Below, one piece after another: positions 37,662 through 46,536 of a DNA stretch of 64,000 bases. The number at the start of each line of letters is the position of its first letter. The stretch's first letter is position 1. The notes under the pieces are model-generated. The model was not told where the DNA came from. It worked only from the letters and a program-made list of their open reading frames with translations, and did not search any database. Origin of the DNA: Mixta theicola. Its GTDB lineage: Bacteria > Pseudomonadota > Gammaproteobacteria > Enterobacterales > Enterobacteriaceae. The DNA lies in the NCBI RefSeq assembly GCF_002895925.1, contig NZ_NWUO01000013.1, forward strand, positions 1-64,000, in the 5' to 3' direction. A program made the position numbers and the translations under genes.

Positions 37662-38429
37662 ATGATCAAATGGCCATGGAAAGAAAAGGTCACTCCGGCA
37701 CCTCTTCCCTGGGAACAGGCGCTGGCGGTGCCGATCTTTGCTTCGCTGCATCCTGATGAGGAACAAGCGCTGATCCAGCTGGCGCAACGCTTTTTACACC
37801 AGAAGCGGCTCGTCCCGCTGGCCGATCTACGTCTGGATGCGTTATACAGCGCGCGCATCGCCCTGCTCTTTTGCCTGCCGGTATTAAAGCTGGGGCTGGA
37901 GTGGCTGGATGGTTTTCACGAAGCGTTAATCTATCCAGCGCCATTCGTTGCCGACGATCACTGGCAGGATGAAGATGGTCTGGTTCACAGCGATCGCAGC
38001 GTGCAGTCGGGACAAAGCTGGCAGCAGGGACCGATTATCCTGAACTGGCTTGATATTCAGGACTCATTTGATCTGAGCGGATTTAATCTGATTATTCACG
38101 AAGTCGCGCATAAGCTGGACGCTCGCGGCAGCGGTTATACCAACGGCGTACCGCCAATTCCGCTACGTGAGGTTGCCAGCTGGGAGCAGGATCTGCATGC
38201 GGCGATGGAGGCTATTCAGGAAGAGATCGACCTGGTTGGCGAAAGTGCCGCCACTATTGATGCGTATGCCGCTTCCGATCCGGCTGAATGCTTTGCCGTG
38301 CTGTCGGAATATTTTTTTAGCGCGCCTGAGCTACTGGCGCAGCGTTTTCCTGCCTTTTATCAGCGTATGACACATTTTTATCGGCAGGACCCGCTGGCGC
38401 GTCTGCAGCCTGTGGTGATCACCGGATAA
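37662..38429 (+). CDS. mtfA: MtfA, Mlc titration factor / zinc peptidase
   Basis: MtfA binds the repressor Mlc and so raises ptsG expression; it is also a zinc aminopeptidase. The 255-residue product carries the metal-binding HEVAHKLD motif and the distal Glu region [14 protein letters not shown], and closely matches E. coli MtfA from MIKWPWK onward. The start at 37662 is set by that homology. As in E. coli it lies next to tRNA-Asn (asnT). Confidence 0.95.
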   Translation: MIKWPWKEKVTPAPLPWEQALAVPIFASLHPDEEQALIQLAQRFLHQKRLVPLADLRLDALYSARIALLFCLPVLKLGLEWLDGFHEALIYPAPFVADDHWQDEDGLVHSDRSVQSGQSWQQGPIILNWLDIQDSFDLSGFNLIIHEVAHKLDARGSGYTNGVPPIPLREVASWEQDLHAAMEAIQEEIDLVGESAATIDAYAASDPAECFAVLSEYFFSAPELLAQRFPAFYQRMTHFYRQDPLARLQPVVITG

Positions 38430-38494
38430 ACCGCTGTGTCGCTGTAAGAATTGTTGCAAAGCTAGCCAACTGAATACTAATACTTTTTTTGCTG

Positions 38495-38523
38495 TTGACA
38501 GCCCGGCAAGCTAACGGTAATAT
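38495..38523 (+). promoter_or_regulatory. Promoter of tRNA-Asn
   Basis: TTGACA, 17 bases, TAATAT: a near-consensus sigma-70 promoter, 18 bases upstream of the tRNA 5' end. Confidence 0.85.
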
Positions 38524-38541
38524 TCGCGCCACTTAACCGAT

Positions 38542-38617
38542 TCCTCTGTAGTTCAGTCGGTAGAACGGCGGACTGTTAATCCGTATGTCACTGGTTCGAG
38601 TCCAGTCAGAGGAGCCA
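38542..38617 (+). tRNA. tRNA-Asn (anticodon GUU), copy 1
   Basis: A 76-base cloverleaf with encoded CCA; acceptor TCCTCTG/CAGAGGA, anticodon loop CTGTTAA giving GUU. It corresponds in position to E. coli asnT, a known integration site of genomic islands. Confidence 0.96.
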
Positions 38618-38625
38618 TTTTAAAG

Positions 38626-38656
38626 AAACCAGATGTCTACGGGCGTCTGGTTTTTT
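38626..38656 (+). terminator. Terminator after tRNA-Asn copy 1
   Basis: AACCAGA, a loop, TCTGGTT followed by T bases. Confidence 0.75.
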
Positions 38657-38741
38657 GCATTTTATCAACGGGCTATCCTCTCTTTACAACTGTCAACGCT
38701 TACTAAAAACACCCTACAGTTTGTCAGAAAACGCCAGCATC

Positions 38742-39254
38742 TTACGCAGCAGTTTGTTTTTTCAATTTGTTTAATCGTCCTGCGGCATTTCTATAGGGCG
38801 AGGCGGTATTAAATTGAATCATTCGTCCTCGCGTCCATTTGCCATACCAGGGCGTACCGTAAAGTTCATCGTTGCTAAATTGCTCAGTCAGCATCAAGAG
38901 CCGCTGTTTGTTCTCCCTTAACCGCGCCAACAAGGTTTCATAATTGTTGATGTCTTCATAGTCACGGTAGAATTTCTGCGCCAGCTGTCCCAGCTCATTC
39001 CATTTATAGCCCTCTGCAGGAAACACGATGGTTTCCCCTTTCGCCTCTTGGTTATGCCAGTGCAACACCAATTCGCCCCAGCCAATCAGCCAGGAGACCA
39101 GCTGCGCCACGCTCATCGTGCTCCCTTTGGCATGCCCTTCCATAAGCGGCTCAAAGGCAAGCGCTGGCGCAATAGCCTCCAGCTTTTTATTCAGCAACGC
39201 GAAATTACTATTGATCGCTTTAATTAATTCAGCTTTTGATCCCGGTACCGCCAT
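38742..39254 (-). CDS. ClbS/DfsB-family four-helix-bundle protein
   Basis: A 170-residue protein of the DinB-like four-helix bundle group. MAVPGSKAELIKAINSNFAL, STMSVAQLVSWLIGWGELVL and WYGKWTRGRMIQFNTASPYR fit the ClbS/DfsB family. ClbS of E. coli hydrolyses the cyclopropane warhead of colibactin and protects its producer. No colibactin genes are seen here. The start at 39254 gives the family N-terminus. It lies 124 bp from a tRNA-Asn, the same class of site that carries the pks island in E. coli. Confidence 0.8.
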   Translation of the reverse strand: MAVPGSKAELIKAINSNFALLNKKLEAIAPALAFEPLMEGHAKGSTMSVAQLVSWLIGWGELVLHWHNQEAKGETIVFPAEGYKWNELGQLAQKFYRDYEDINNYETLLARLRENKQRLLMLTEQFSNDELYGTPWYGKWTRGRMIQFNTASPYRNAAGRLNKLKKQTAA

Positions 39255-39622
39255 CTTATTTACCTCCCTGTTAATACGCACCAACGGATTAACGCCAGTC
39301 CCTTTTTATCCGGCTATTTCGCACGTTGCAATCGTCTGGTTCACATAATGGCTGATGCTGCCCGCAGCACCTTTATCAATTCCGCCCGACAGAACCGAGC
39401 ATTTCCAGGGTCTTGTTGTATGAAGGGCAGCTATCCTGATTCATCAGGCGTTTTTTTCAGGCCAGCAAGCATTTTGTACCGGGAAAGACTACGGTGCGGA
39501 TAACGGCGTCGTCGGCAAGGATAAGCATTTATCATTTCCCCTTGCGCAAACTCAGGTATCAATCACGCCCGCCGTGACCGTCTATACTGGGGGTTACGTT
39601 GCAAAACCCTTACGGAGGCATC
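39255..39622. other. Divergent intergenic region
   Basis: 368 bp between the ClbS-like gene and the flavin-binding protein. It contains a small hairpin with a T run (CCTGATTCATCAGG then CGTTTTTTT, near 39434-39456), which looks like a plus-strand terminator with no gene before it. Nothing else recognised. Confidence 0.4.
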
Positions 39623-40117
39623 ATGGAAAGTGAAAGCGAGGTTTACACCCGTCCTGAACCGATTGTGGAATTACCCGAAGCGGTATTTAGTCGGCTACGC
39701 GGCGATATAAAGCCGCAAGCGGTGAACGAGGCTGTTCGTCTCTCTACCGTTGATGCCGATGGCTGGCCGCATGCCGCTCAGCTTAGCCTGGGCGAAGTTT
39801 TTGCTGTTGATCGTCAGACATTGCGCGTTGCCCTGTGGCCGCATTCCCATACCACTGAAAACCTGCGGCGCGATGGCCGCCTGTCCGTCGCCATGGCTTA
39901 CGACCGGGGCATTATTGAGATGCGTGGCCGCGCCATTCAGATTGCGGAAAATGAAACCGACCTGAATCTGGCGGTCTTCGAGATCGATATTGGCAATATC
40001 CAGCTACATCGATCCGACTATGCCGATGTGGCTACCGGGGTTACTTTTAAGCTGCACGAACCGGAAAAAGTTGAAGCGCGCTGGCAGCACCAACGCCACG
40101 CGTTATCATCGCTGTAA
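39623..40117 (+). CDS. Pyridoxamine-5'-phosphate-oxidase-like flavin protein
   Basis: A 164-residue protein with the FMN-binding split-barrel pattern (AVRLSTVDADGWPHAAQLSL, then GRLSVAMAYDRGIIEMRGRA). Such proteins bind FMN, F420 or haem and act in varied reductions. The specific reaction is not evident. The ATG follows GGAGGCATC. It is convergent with yeeO. Confidence 0.75.
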   Translation: MESESEVYTRPEPIVELPEAVFSRLRGDIKPQAVNEAVRLSTVDADGWPHAAQLSLGEVFAVDRQTLRVALWPHSHTTENLRRDGRLSVAMAYDRGIIEMRGRAIQIAENETDLNLAVFEIDIGNIQLHRSDYADVATGVTFKLHEPEKVEARWQHQRHALSSL

Positions 40118-40135
40118 CCTCAAATAGCCGCCTGT

Positions 40136-40181
40136 AAACCGCACCCCAAAGGTTGAAATTCAACTGAGTAAGGTGCGGTTT
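40136..40181. terminator. Long hairpin between convergent genes (repeat copy)
   Basis: AAACCGCACC and GGTGCGGTTT form perfect 10-bp outer arms, with an inner GGTTGAAATTCAACT hairpin. It overlaps the yeeO stop codon. Its inner and right parts recur at 8111-8151, so it is also a dispersed element. Confidence 0.7.
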
Positions 40182-41610
40182 AAACTTTGTTGGATACGGG
40201 CCGGTACTTACGCAGCCATTTACCGCTGATTAACCGTCGCCAGAAGAAGATGCCGCGCACCAGCCAGTCAAGGAACATACCCAGCCAGACGCCCACCACG
40301 CCCATTCCCAGCACGATCCCCAACAGATAGCCGGCGACGACGCGCGCCCCCCACATACTGAGCATGGAAACATACATGGTGTAACGCGCATCGCGTGCGC
40401 CTTTCAGCCCGGCCGGCAACACCCAGGAGGCGGCCCAAATCGGCATACAGGCGGCGTTCAGCCATACCAGTTGTTTCACCACCTCAATAACGTCCGCCTC
40501 GCGGGTATAAAAACGCGCCAGCAGCCCGGCAAAAGGCACAGAAAGAAAAGCCAGCACGCACAGGCCAAAGGTTGCCAGCCAGAAAATATGCTTCAGCTGA
40601 CGCGTTGCCTGGCCAATTTGATTTTTACCCAGCCGCGTTCCCACAATAATGGTCGATGCGGATCCCAGCGCGTTGCCCGGCAGGTTAATCAGCGAAGCGA
40701 TAGAAAAGGCGATAAAATTACCGGCGATTTCGCTGGTGCCCATCCCGGCGACAAATACCTGCGTCAGCAGCTTGCCGCCGTTAAACAGCACGGATTCAAT
40801 GCTGGCCGGTACGCCAATGCCCAACACTTCCATCAGGATTTTGCTGTTCCAGCGGCTGAAATAGCTGCGCAGCGGAATACGCAATGCCGGGTTAAAGCCC
40901 ACCATCAGCACCACGATCACCCCAATCGCGCCGATATAGCGCGAGATGGTCAGCCCCAGCCCGGCCCCGATAAATCCCAGCCCTTCCCAGGAGAAACAGC
41001 CATAAATCAGCACGCTGCTGATCACAATATTAAGAATGTTCATGCCGCCGTTAATCAGCATCGGGATTTTGGTATTGCCCGCCCCGCGCAGCGCACCGCT
41101 GCCGATCAGGGCGATAGCCGCCGCCGGATAGCTCCAGGCGGAGGTTTGCAGATAGCTAAGCGCCAGCTCTTTTACCTGCGGCGACGCGCTGCCCGCAATG
41201 CCGTCAATAATCAGATGACCGTAGAATTCAATAACGCCCACCAGCACCAGAGACATCGCCGTCATCAGCGCCAGCGACTGCCGCGTTGCCGCGCGGGCGC
41301 GTTCCCCGTCACGCTTGCCGAGGCTGAACGCCACCACCACCGTAGTCCCCAGATCGACCGCTGCAAAAAAGGAGATCACCACCATATTGAAGCTGTCGGC
41401 CAGCCCAACGCCTGCCATCGCCTCTTTGCCCAGCCAGCTGACGAGGAAGGTGCTTAGCACCCCCATCAGCAGTACGCAGAGGTTTTCGATAAAAATGGGC
41501 ACCGCCAGCGGCGTGATTTCACGCCAGAACAGCACCCGATAGGAACGCCGTTTGGGATACCACGCCGTGCCTTCAATAGCGCGTCGCAGTTTGACGAGTA
41601 AAGTTTGCAA
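40180..41610 (-). CDS. yeeO: YeeO-type MATE family efflux transporter
   Basis: A 476-residue polytopic MATE exporter with about 12 TM helices, closely similar to E. coli YeeO (VLFWREITPLAVPIF, SFNMVVISFFAAVDLGTTVV, GSGALRGAGNTKIPMLING). YeeO exports flavins and dipeptides in E. coli. The start is TTG (41608-41610) with only a weak ribosome binding site; homology extends to this point, so it is kept. It lies between two tRNA-Asn genes, as in E. coli. Confidence 0.93.
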   Translation of the reverse strand: MQTLLVKLRRAIEGTAWYPKRRSYRVLFWREITPLAVPIFIENLCVLLMGVLSTFLVSWLGKEAMAGVGLADSFNMVVISFFAAVDLGTTVVVAFSLGKRDGERARAATRQSLALMTAMSLVLVGVIEFYGHLIIDGIAGSASPQVKELALSYLQTSAWSYPAAAIALIGSGALRGAGNTKIPMLINGGMNILNIVISSVLIYGCFSWEGLGFIGAGLGLTISRYIGAIGVIVVLMVGFNPALRIPLRSYFSRWNSKILMEVLGIGVPASIESVLFNGGKLLTQVFVAGMGTSEIAGNFIAFSIASLINLPGNALGSASTIIVGTRLGKNQIGQATRQLKHIFWLATFGLCVLAFLSVPFAGLLARFYTREADVIEVVKQLVWLNAACMPIWAASWVLPAGLKGARDARYTMYVSMLSMWGARVVAGYLLGIVLGMGVVGVWLGMFLDWLVRGIFFWRRLISGKWLRKYRPVSNKV

Positions 41611-41850
41611 GGTCGACCCGATGACTTAGTAAAGGTGAGAATAATGATGATGAGCAATGGCCAGCGATTATGCAAAATCTTTCCGGTGCGGTTTAACGCT
41701 TTATTACAACTTCGCATTTAATAAAAAATCATCCCGATAACAGTCAGCACATCTGCTGGCAAAATCAACAATCGATCGCGTTGAACGCTGATAATTGCCA
41801 CAGATTGCTTAAGCTTTCCACAAACGGAACGGGAAGATGAAAAAAGGGTT

Positions 41851-41878
41851 TTGACACGTGCCTGAAAATCAGTAATAT
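41851..41878 (+). promoter_or_regulatory. Promoter of tRNA-Asn copy 2
   Basis: TTGACA, 16 bases, TAATAT, 18 bases upstream of the tRNA. Confidence 0.8.
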
Positions 41879-41896
41879 GCGCCCCGTTCACACGAT

Positions 41897-41972
41897 TCCT
41901 CTGTAGTTCAGTCGGTAGAACGGCGGACTGTTAATCCGTATGTCACTGGTTCGAGTCCAGTCAGAGGAGCCA
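41897..41972 (+). tRNA. tRNA-Asn (anticodon GUU), copy 2
   Basis: Identical over its 76 bases to copy 1 at 38542. It bounds the accessory segment: its -10 region and first 11 bases (41872-41907) recur exactly at 53100-53135. Confidence 0.96.
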
Positions 41973-41981
41973 AATTTAGAG

Positions 41982-42015
41982 AAGCCCGCTTAAGGAAACT
42001 TAAGCGGGCTTTTTG
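41982..42015 (+). terminator. Terminator after tRNA-Asn copy 2
   Basis: AAGCCCGCTTAAG, GAAA-type loop, CTTAAGCGGGCTTTTT; a strong Rho-independent terminator ten bases after the tRNA. Confidence 0.9.
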
Positions 42016-42235
42016 TATTCAGTCGCTTTTAATCGTCAGCTCAGAGCAATCAGCAGAAAACACCGCTTTTAGAACGCCTGCAGCTGGCTCGTCAGTTCAT
42101 GTCGGGAGATTCAGCAGTTGAGCGGCTGTTGAAGTGGAAAACGCCACAGGGATGATGGCTCAGAGAGTAACCTCTCTGCCTTGTATCTCTTTGAGAATTT
42201 GCGTTACTTCTCCTCCAATTTGTTCATAACATTAA

Positions 42236-42258
42236 CTTGTTCATGATTCATGAACAAG
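42236..42258. promoter_or_regulatory. 23-base palindrome, possible operator
   Basis: CTTGTTCATGA-T-TCATGAACAAG, perfect 11-bp arms. Related TTGTTCA half-sites flank it (TTTGTTCATAA at about 42219; CTGAACAAATGA at about 42268). It looks like a binding site for a dimeric regulator that is no longer present beside it. The surrounding stretch 42016-42503 has no convincing gene. Confidence 0.5.
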
Positions 42259-42503
42259 CTTGAGGCCTGAACAAATGAAAGTAGAACAGCTTTTGTCTGG
42301 TGCTGTAGAGAACCTGCCAGATTCAACCTGAAACAGTTCAATAGTAAGGTTTGATTAAACCTAACAGTCCGCTAAGAGCGAAAAGCGGGCATAATGGCAT
42401 ATCAGGCTATGCCGCTATAGCAATTCCCTGTCACCATTCGAAGATGCTGTATTTATCATCAACATCTTCTATCCTGACTGATACATTTACTAAGGGTACT
42501 CCC

Positions 42504-42650
42504 TTGATAACAGTAGAGAAATCAGATCCCCTTTCTTCAGAATCACATTATTTGATTGAAAAATTGTCAGCAGAGCTTGCCGCTATTACTGGTGATAGTG
42601 GCAAGAGCAATTTCACAATAGACTCAATGGATGAGGACAGATCGCTGTGG
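42504..42650 (+). pseudogene. GNAT acetyltransferase, N-terminal fragment
   Basis: From a TTG codon the frame reads ITVEKSDPLSSE, then LIEKLSAELAAITGDSGKSN, the start of a GNAT N-acetyltransferase type protein. After about 49 codons, at DRSLW, it runs into a transposase remnant on the other strand. The catalytic acetyl-CoA-binding part is missing, so it cannot be functional. Confidence 0.5.
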
Positions 42651-42858
42651 GGCGACGCTCTTCAGCCCGCCCATTCCAGCGCCGCCAGGTACTGAGGCTT
42701 AACCTACTTCCCGACAGGCGGAGAGCAGACGTGCGCCGGCGCTCATGGCTTCTCGTATCCACCGGATCAGTTGCGCACGTTCGTGAGCGGGATGCCTCCA
42801 ATCCGACCTTCGCCTTGAACGCCGCGCTGTGCAATTTCCGCTTCTTTGCTTCCGTCAT
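42651..42858 (-). pseudogene. IS3-family transposase remnant
   Basis: The minus-strand frame starts MTEAKKRKLHSAAFKAKVGL, the N-terminus of an IS3-family OrfA, then after a shift reads like the start of OrfB (RAQLIRWIREAMSAGARLLS, frame changed). The order suggests an internal deletion joining the two ORF starts. No terminal repeats found. It abuts the GNAT fragment. Confidence 0.6.
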
Positions 42859-43010
42859 TTCCTGCCGTCCTCCGTTGAGGACCATAACTTAACCCGCTGT
42901 CTCAAATCGTTGATCTACTATACTGGCCATTGCAGTTGTAATTTACATACGAGGCTGCGCACGGTTAATTACCTGACACCAACCTTACCCATGACTATCA
43001 GGAGAACAAA

Positions 43011-43592
43011 ATGCAAAAGAGTAAAACCTTGAAAGGGCTGCTAGCCGTATCGGCAGTAGCAGTTATGTTCAGCACTGTCGGCGTGCAAGCCCAGACGCCG
43101 ACGAGCGCCGCGCAGAATGGCGCCGCAGGCCAGACCGGATCGAGCGCCAGGCTCAGCTCCGGCGACGAAAAAGCGTTGAAGGACATGGCGCAGGCCGATA
43201 TCAATGAAATCGCCGCCGCCAAGATCGCGCTGAGCAAGGCCCAAAGCAGCGAAGTCAAAACATTCGCTCAGCAGATGGTCGAAGACCATGGCGGTGCCTT
43301 GACCAAAGTACAGACGGTCGCCCAGCAAAAGGGCGTGGCACTGCCGACTGAGCCGGATGCCAAGCACAAGACCATGGCCGCCAAGCTGGAAAAGCAGAGC
43401 GGCGACGCATTTGACAAAATGTATATGGAAAACGCTGGCACCAAAGACCACAAGATGGTGCTGTCGACGCTGCAGAGTGACTCCAGGAAGATCAAGGATC
43501 CGGATGTGAAGGCCCTGGCCGACGCGCATACGCCGGTCGTTGAGCAGCACCTAAAGTCCGCCCAGCAGATGTCGATGCCAGCAGGTAAGTAA
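43011..43592 (+). CDS. DUF4142 secreted/periplasmic protein
   Basis: A 193-residue precursor: signal peptide (residues 1-28, ending VQA), then a DUF4142 helical domain (EKALKDMAQADINEIAAAKI, KTFAQQMVEDHGGALTKVQT, VVEQHLKSAQQM). DUF4142 proteins are ferritin-like in fold, usually periplasmic and of unknown role. Codon use and GC content are higher than those of the flanking fragments, and the style is like beta-proteobacterial homologues, suggesting transfer. AGGAGAAC precedes the ATG. The only intact gene in the 42.0-45.0 kb fragment zone. Confidence 0.8.
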   Translation: MQKSKTLKGLLAVSAVAVMFSTVGVQAQTPTSAAQNGAAGQTGSSARLSSGDEKALKDMAQADINEIAAAKIALSKAQSSEVKTFAQQMVEDHGGALTKVQTVAQQKGVALPTEPDAKHKTMAAKLEKQSGDAFDKMYMENAGTKDHKMVLSTLQSDSRKIKDPDVKALADAHTPVVEQHLKSAQQMSMPAGK

Positions 43593-43633
43593 ATAGGTTG
43601 TTCGGTGGGTACACGGTCCTGCGACCTGGACTA

Positions 43634-43759
43634 CTCTTTGTTCAAATTGTTGCAGAAATTCACGGAGGGAGTGTCATTGTTGATGGTGTTGAAGTACGAG
43701 GGACTACCTTTACTGTAAGTATGCCGATCGTTGCTCGCCCATGTGCAGTCGCAAGCTGA
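43634..43759 (+). pseudogene. Sensor histidine kinase, C-terminal fragment
   Basis: The frame reads LFVQIVAEIHGGSVIVDGVE, then RGTTFTVSMP, the last part of a HATPase_c domain (G2 box and final strand), and ends at a TGA. No upstream kinase sequence remains. It begins only about 40 bp after the DUF4142 gene. Confidence 0.5.
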
Positions 43760-43829
43760 CACTCACTCTACGTGTTGACGACCAGAATTAACCCGAAGCA
43801 GCCGTTCGATAGGCTGCATGGCGCAAACA

Positions 43830-44264
43830 TTACGTTATTCTCATGGATTCTGCATTTAATCGTAATCTGTCAATCACTAAAGAAAAAGCAGAGCCGGCAT
43901 GGCGACGATGAGGATAATAGAGATGGTATCCCGGCAGGTCAGGCGTAAATTTATTAAGCACCCGGATTAATTTTTTTGCCGTTAACGCATCCTGCACCTG
44001 GTCGAAAGGAAGATAAGCAAGACCATGACCATTAATGGCCGCGTCAAAAATCAGATCGATGGAATTTAACAACAGCTGCCCTTCCATCCGGGCTCTCACC
44101 TCACGACCATCGCGAATTAAGCGCCAGCGATTCGCCGTTGCCGAGGTAGGAAGATAGAGATTTATTGCTCTGTGCTCGACCAGCTGGGCCGGAGAATCCG
44201 GAACGGGCTGTTTGTTGAAATAATCCGGCGAGCCGACAATTGCCATCGGAATATCCGGGCTGAG
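43830..44264 (-). pseudogene. LysR-type regulator, C-terminal fragment
   Basis: About 145 codons of a LysR substrate-binding domain (PDIPMAIVGSPDYFNKQPVP, then INGHGLAYLPFDQVQDAL). The DNA-binding half is missing; homology stops at about 44260, precisely where homology to a divergently oriented hydrolase starts. So one deletion seems to have removed the 5' ends of both genes with their shared promoter region. Confidence 0.8.
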
Positions 44265-45028
44265 CGGAGGCGGGCTATGTCGTCATCGCCTATGACGCCA
44301 GCTTTCAGGGAGAATCGGGCGGCGCGCCGCGCTGGATTGAAGACCCAACCCAGCGCGTTGAGGACGTCAGCAGGGTTATCGACTACGCCGTTACGCTGCC
44401 TTATATCGATGCGGATCGCATTGGCGTACTGGTTATTTGCGGCGGCGGTGGCTATGCCATCAATGCGACGCTGACGGAAAAACGGATCAAAGCGGTGGCC
44501 AGTATTACCGGCGTCAACGTGGGCCGTCTGTTCCGTGAAGGTTTCAGCCAGTACGATCCCATCGGTGCGCTAAACGCTATGGTCGCCCAGCGTACCGCCG
44601 AGGCGCAGGGGAACGAATTGCAGGTGAATGAGCTGCTGCCGCCGAGCCCAGAGGTCGCGTAAGAGAACGGCTTGACCGAGCGCGACGTCTTTGAAGCCAC
44701 CGACTATTACAAGACGCCGCGCGGCCGGCAACCCGTCGGCGCGACCCGCATGCTGTTCTCGCACGCGCAAAAAACCCTGGCATGGGATGCCTTCTCGTTG
44801 GCGGAAATTTTTCTCACTCAGCCGGTGATAGTGGTAACTGGCGAGAAAACAGGCGCCTTTGGCGCTTATCGGGACGGCATGGAAATCTATGGCCGGGCCA
44901 CCGCGTCAAAAAATCGCCAACTGGTTTCGCTGCCGGACTTCTCACACTACGATCTGTATGACAAGTCGGAGACGGTTCGCGCAGCCCTGGATAAAGTCCT
45001 GCCATTTTTTGCCACCCACCTGGGCTAA
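44265..45028 (+). pseudogene. Alpha/beta hydrolase, truncated and with a nonsense codon
   Basis: Starts mid-protein at GGGYVVIAYDASFQGESGGA and continues with the nucleophile-elbow region (GVLVICGGGGYA; relatives have G-x-C/S-G-G) to the C-terminus DKVLPFFATHLG. An in-frame TAA at 44660-44662 follows PSPEVA, where relatives have Lys (AAA to TAA). The 5' part is lost at the junction with the LysR fragment. Two independent lesions make it a clear pseudogene. Confidence 0.8.
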
Positions 45029-45197
45029 GGCTCGAAGTATTATTTTTATGTAGAAAAATTACACCACTGGTGGATTTTAATGGCATATGGGCAATTGCAT
45101 CGAAGCATTTGCCCAACAACCAGAACAGTAATCGGATGGTGGCAGGTAGATCCCAAAGCCCTCAAAAAATGCAGGGAACTAAACGGAGATTTATTAA

Positions 45198-45225
45198 AAA
45201 CCAGAAACTACGTAGTTTCCGGTTT
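45198..45225 (-). terminator. Terminator of the dehydratase gene
   Basis: On the minus strand AAACCGGAAACTAC-GTAGTTTCTGGTTT followed by TT; arms of 14 bases with one mismatch, 27 bp after the stop. Confidence 0.75.
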
Positions 45226-45251
45226 AGACACATAGCTATCCCCTGCGGATG

Positions 45252-46505
45252 TTATGGTCGTGATGCCGTACCATCCGGGGTGCGGGCCATAGTCCATGAA
45301 GGGATGCCGCCTTCGCAGGGGTATTTAGTCGCCAACTGTTCATCTATATCAATCCCCAAGCCTGGTTTGTCATTGATATAGGCATAGCCTTGATCAATTT
45401 CAGGACAGCCTGGGAACACCTCATACAGCGCATCGTTCATCGGCGTGTATTCCTGGATACCCAAATTTGGCGAGCTCATATCAAGGTGCATATTGGCGCA
45501 GACGCCCACCGGCGAAATATCACCGGGACCATGCCAGGCCGTTCTGACACCGTTAAGCTCGCTGTAAGTGGCCAGTTTTTTCGCCGGTGTGATACCGCCG
45601 ATAGTGCTGACATGACAACGGATATAATCAATCAGTTTGTTATCAATCAGCGGCTTCCATTCGTTAATATTGACAAAGAGTTCCCCCATTGCCACCGGCG
45701 TAGCTGACTGCTGACGTAGCATTTTCAGCCAGTCGATATTCTCCGGCGCAACTGGATCTTCAAGGAAGAAGAGCTGATAAGGTTCCAGGTTTTTCGCCAT
45801 CTGTACAGCAGCGACCGGGGTAATTCTTTCATGAACGTCATGGATAAATTCAACACCAAAGCCCAGCTTATTACGTAAGTGCTCAAATAATCGGGGTACC
45901 GCTCGGGCGTACGCATCCGGATCAAAATAAATACCCGGTGTCTTTGTCCGTGGTGAAACCTTAGGCTGAATATTACGTGCTTTCGCCAGTTTCCCGGCGA
46001 TCAGTTTCAGATCCTCGGTACCTGCTCCGCCATACATACCCATCTGGCAACGCACATACTGATATCCTTCCTCCATACGGGCACGAATGTTGTCTTCAAC
46101 TTCAACTTCGTCAGCCCCATCACAGTGCCTGTACAGTGCAATACCATCCCGACACTTTCCACCCAGCAGCTGATAAACCGGCAGTCCGGCGACCTTCCCT
46201 TTAATGTCCCACAGCGCCATATCCACACCAGATAAAGCATTATTCATAACCGGACCATTGCGCCAGTAACCACTGACCGCCGCCGATTGCCAGATGTCCT
46301 CGGTTCGCAGCGGATCTTTACCCAGCAGTAAAGGCTTCATGTAATTTTCTATCGCCGCCTCAACGGCAAAAATCCGCTGGGTAAAGGTTGCACAGCCCAG
46401 ACCATAAAGACCCGGCTGGTTAGTTTCAACTTTCACCACCACCAGATCAATTCCGCCAGGGGCAGTAAGGATCGTTTTAACGTTCGTAATTTTCAGGGTT
46501 TCCAT
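45252..46505 (-). CDS. ManD-family sugar-acid dehydratase (mannonate/gluconate dehydratase-like)
   Basis: A 417-residue enolase-superfamily protein resembling RspA/ManD. ALSGVDMALWDIKGKVAGLP is the family core. Metal ligands fit at HDVHERITPV, FFLEDPVAPENIDW and AMGELFVNINEW, with the catalytic HGPGDISPV late. Members dehydrate D-mannonate or D-gluconate to 2-keto-3-deoxy-D-gluconate; low-activity members have been tied to L-gulonate and L-idonate breakdown. The neighbours favour an L-idonate/gluconate type route. The ATG at 46505 is chosen because GGAGG lies just upstream; three ATGs further up have none. Confidence 0.85.
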   Translation of the reverse strand: METLKITNVKTILTAPGGIDLVVVKVETNQPGLYGLGCATFTQRIFAVEAAIENYMKPLLLGKDPLRTEDIWQSAAVSGYWRNGPVMNNALSGVDMALWDIKGKVAGLPVYQLLGGKCRDGIALYRHCDGADEVEVEDNIRARMEEGYQYVRCQMGMYGGAGTEDLKLIAGKLAKARNIQPKVSPRTKTPGIYFDPDAYARAVPRLFEHLRNKLGFGVEFIHDVHERITPVAAVQMAKNLEPYQLFFLEDPVAPENIDWLKMLRQQSATPVAMGELFVNINEWKPLIDNKLIDYIRCHVSTIGGITPAKKLATYSELNGVRTAWHGPGDISPVGVCANMHLDMSSPNLGIQEYTPMNDALYEVFPGCPEIDQGYAYINDKPGLGIDIDEQLATKYPCEGGIPSWTMARTPDGTASRP

Positions 46506-46536
46506 CGGGTCCTCCGGGTTCATCATCATGTATGAT

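Noticed and set aside
40471..41457. 328-codon plus-strand ORF antisense to yeeO
   Set aside because: It is rich in His, Gln and Arg, typical of antisense frames of membrane-protein genes; yeeO on the other strand matches a known transporter throughout.
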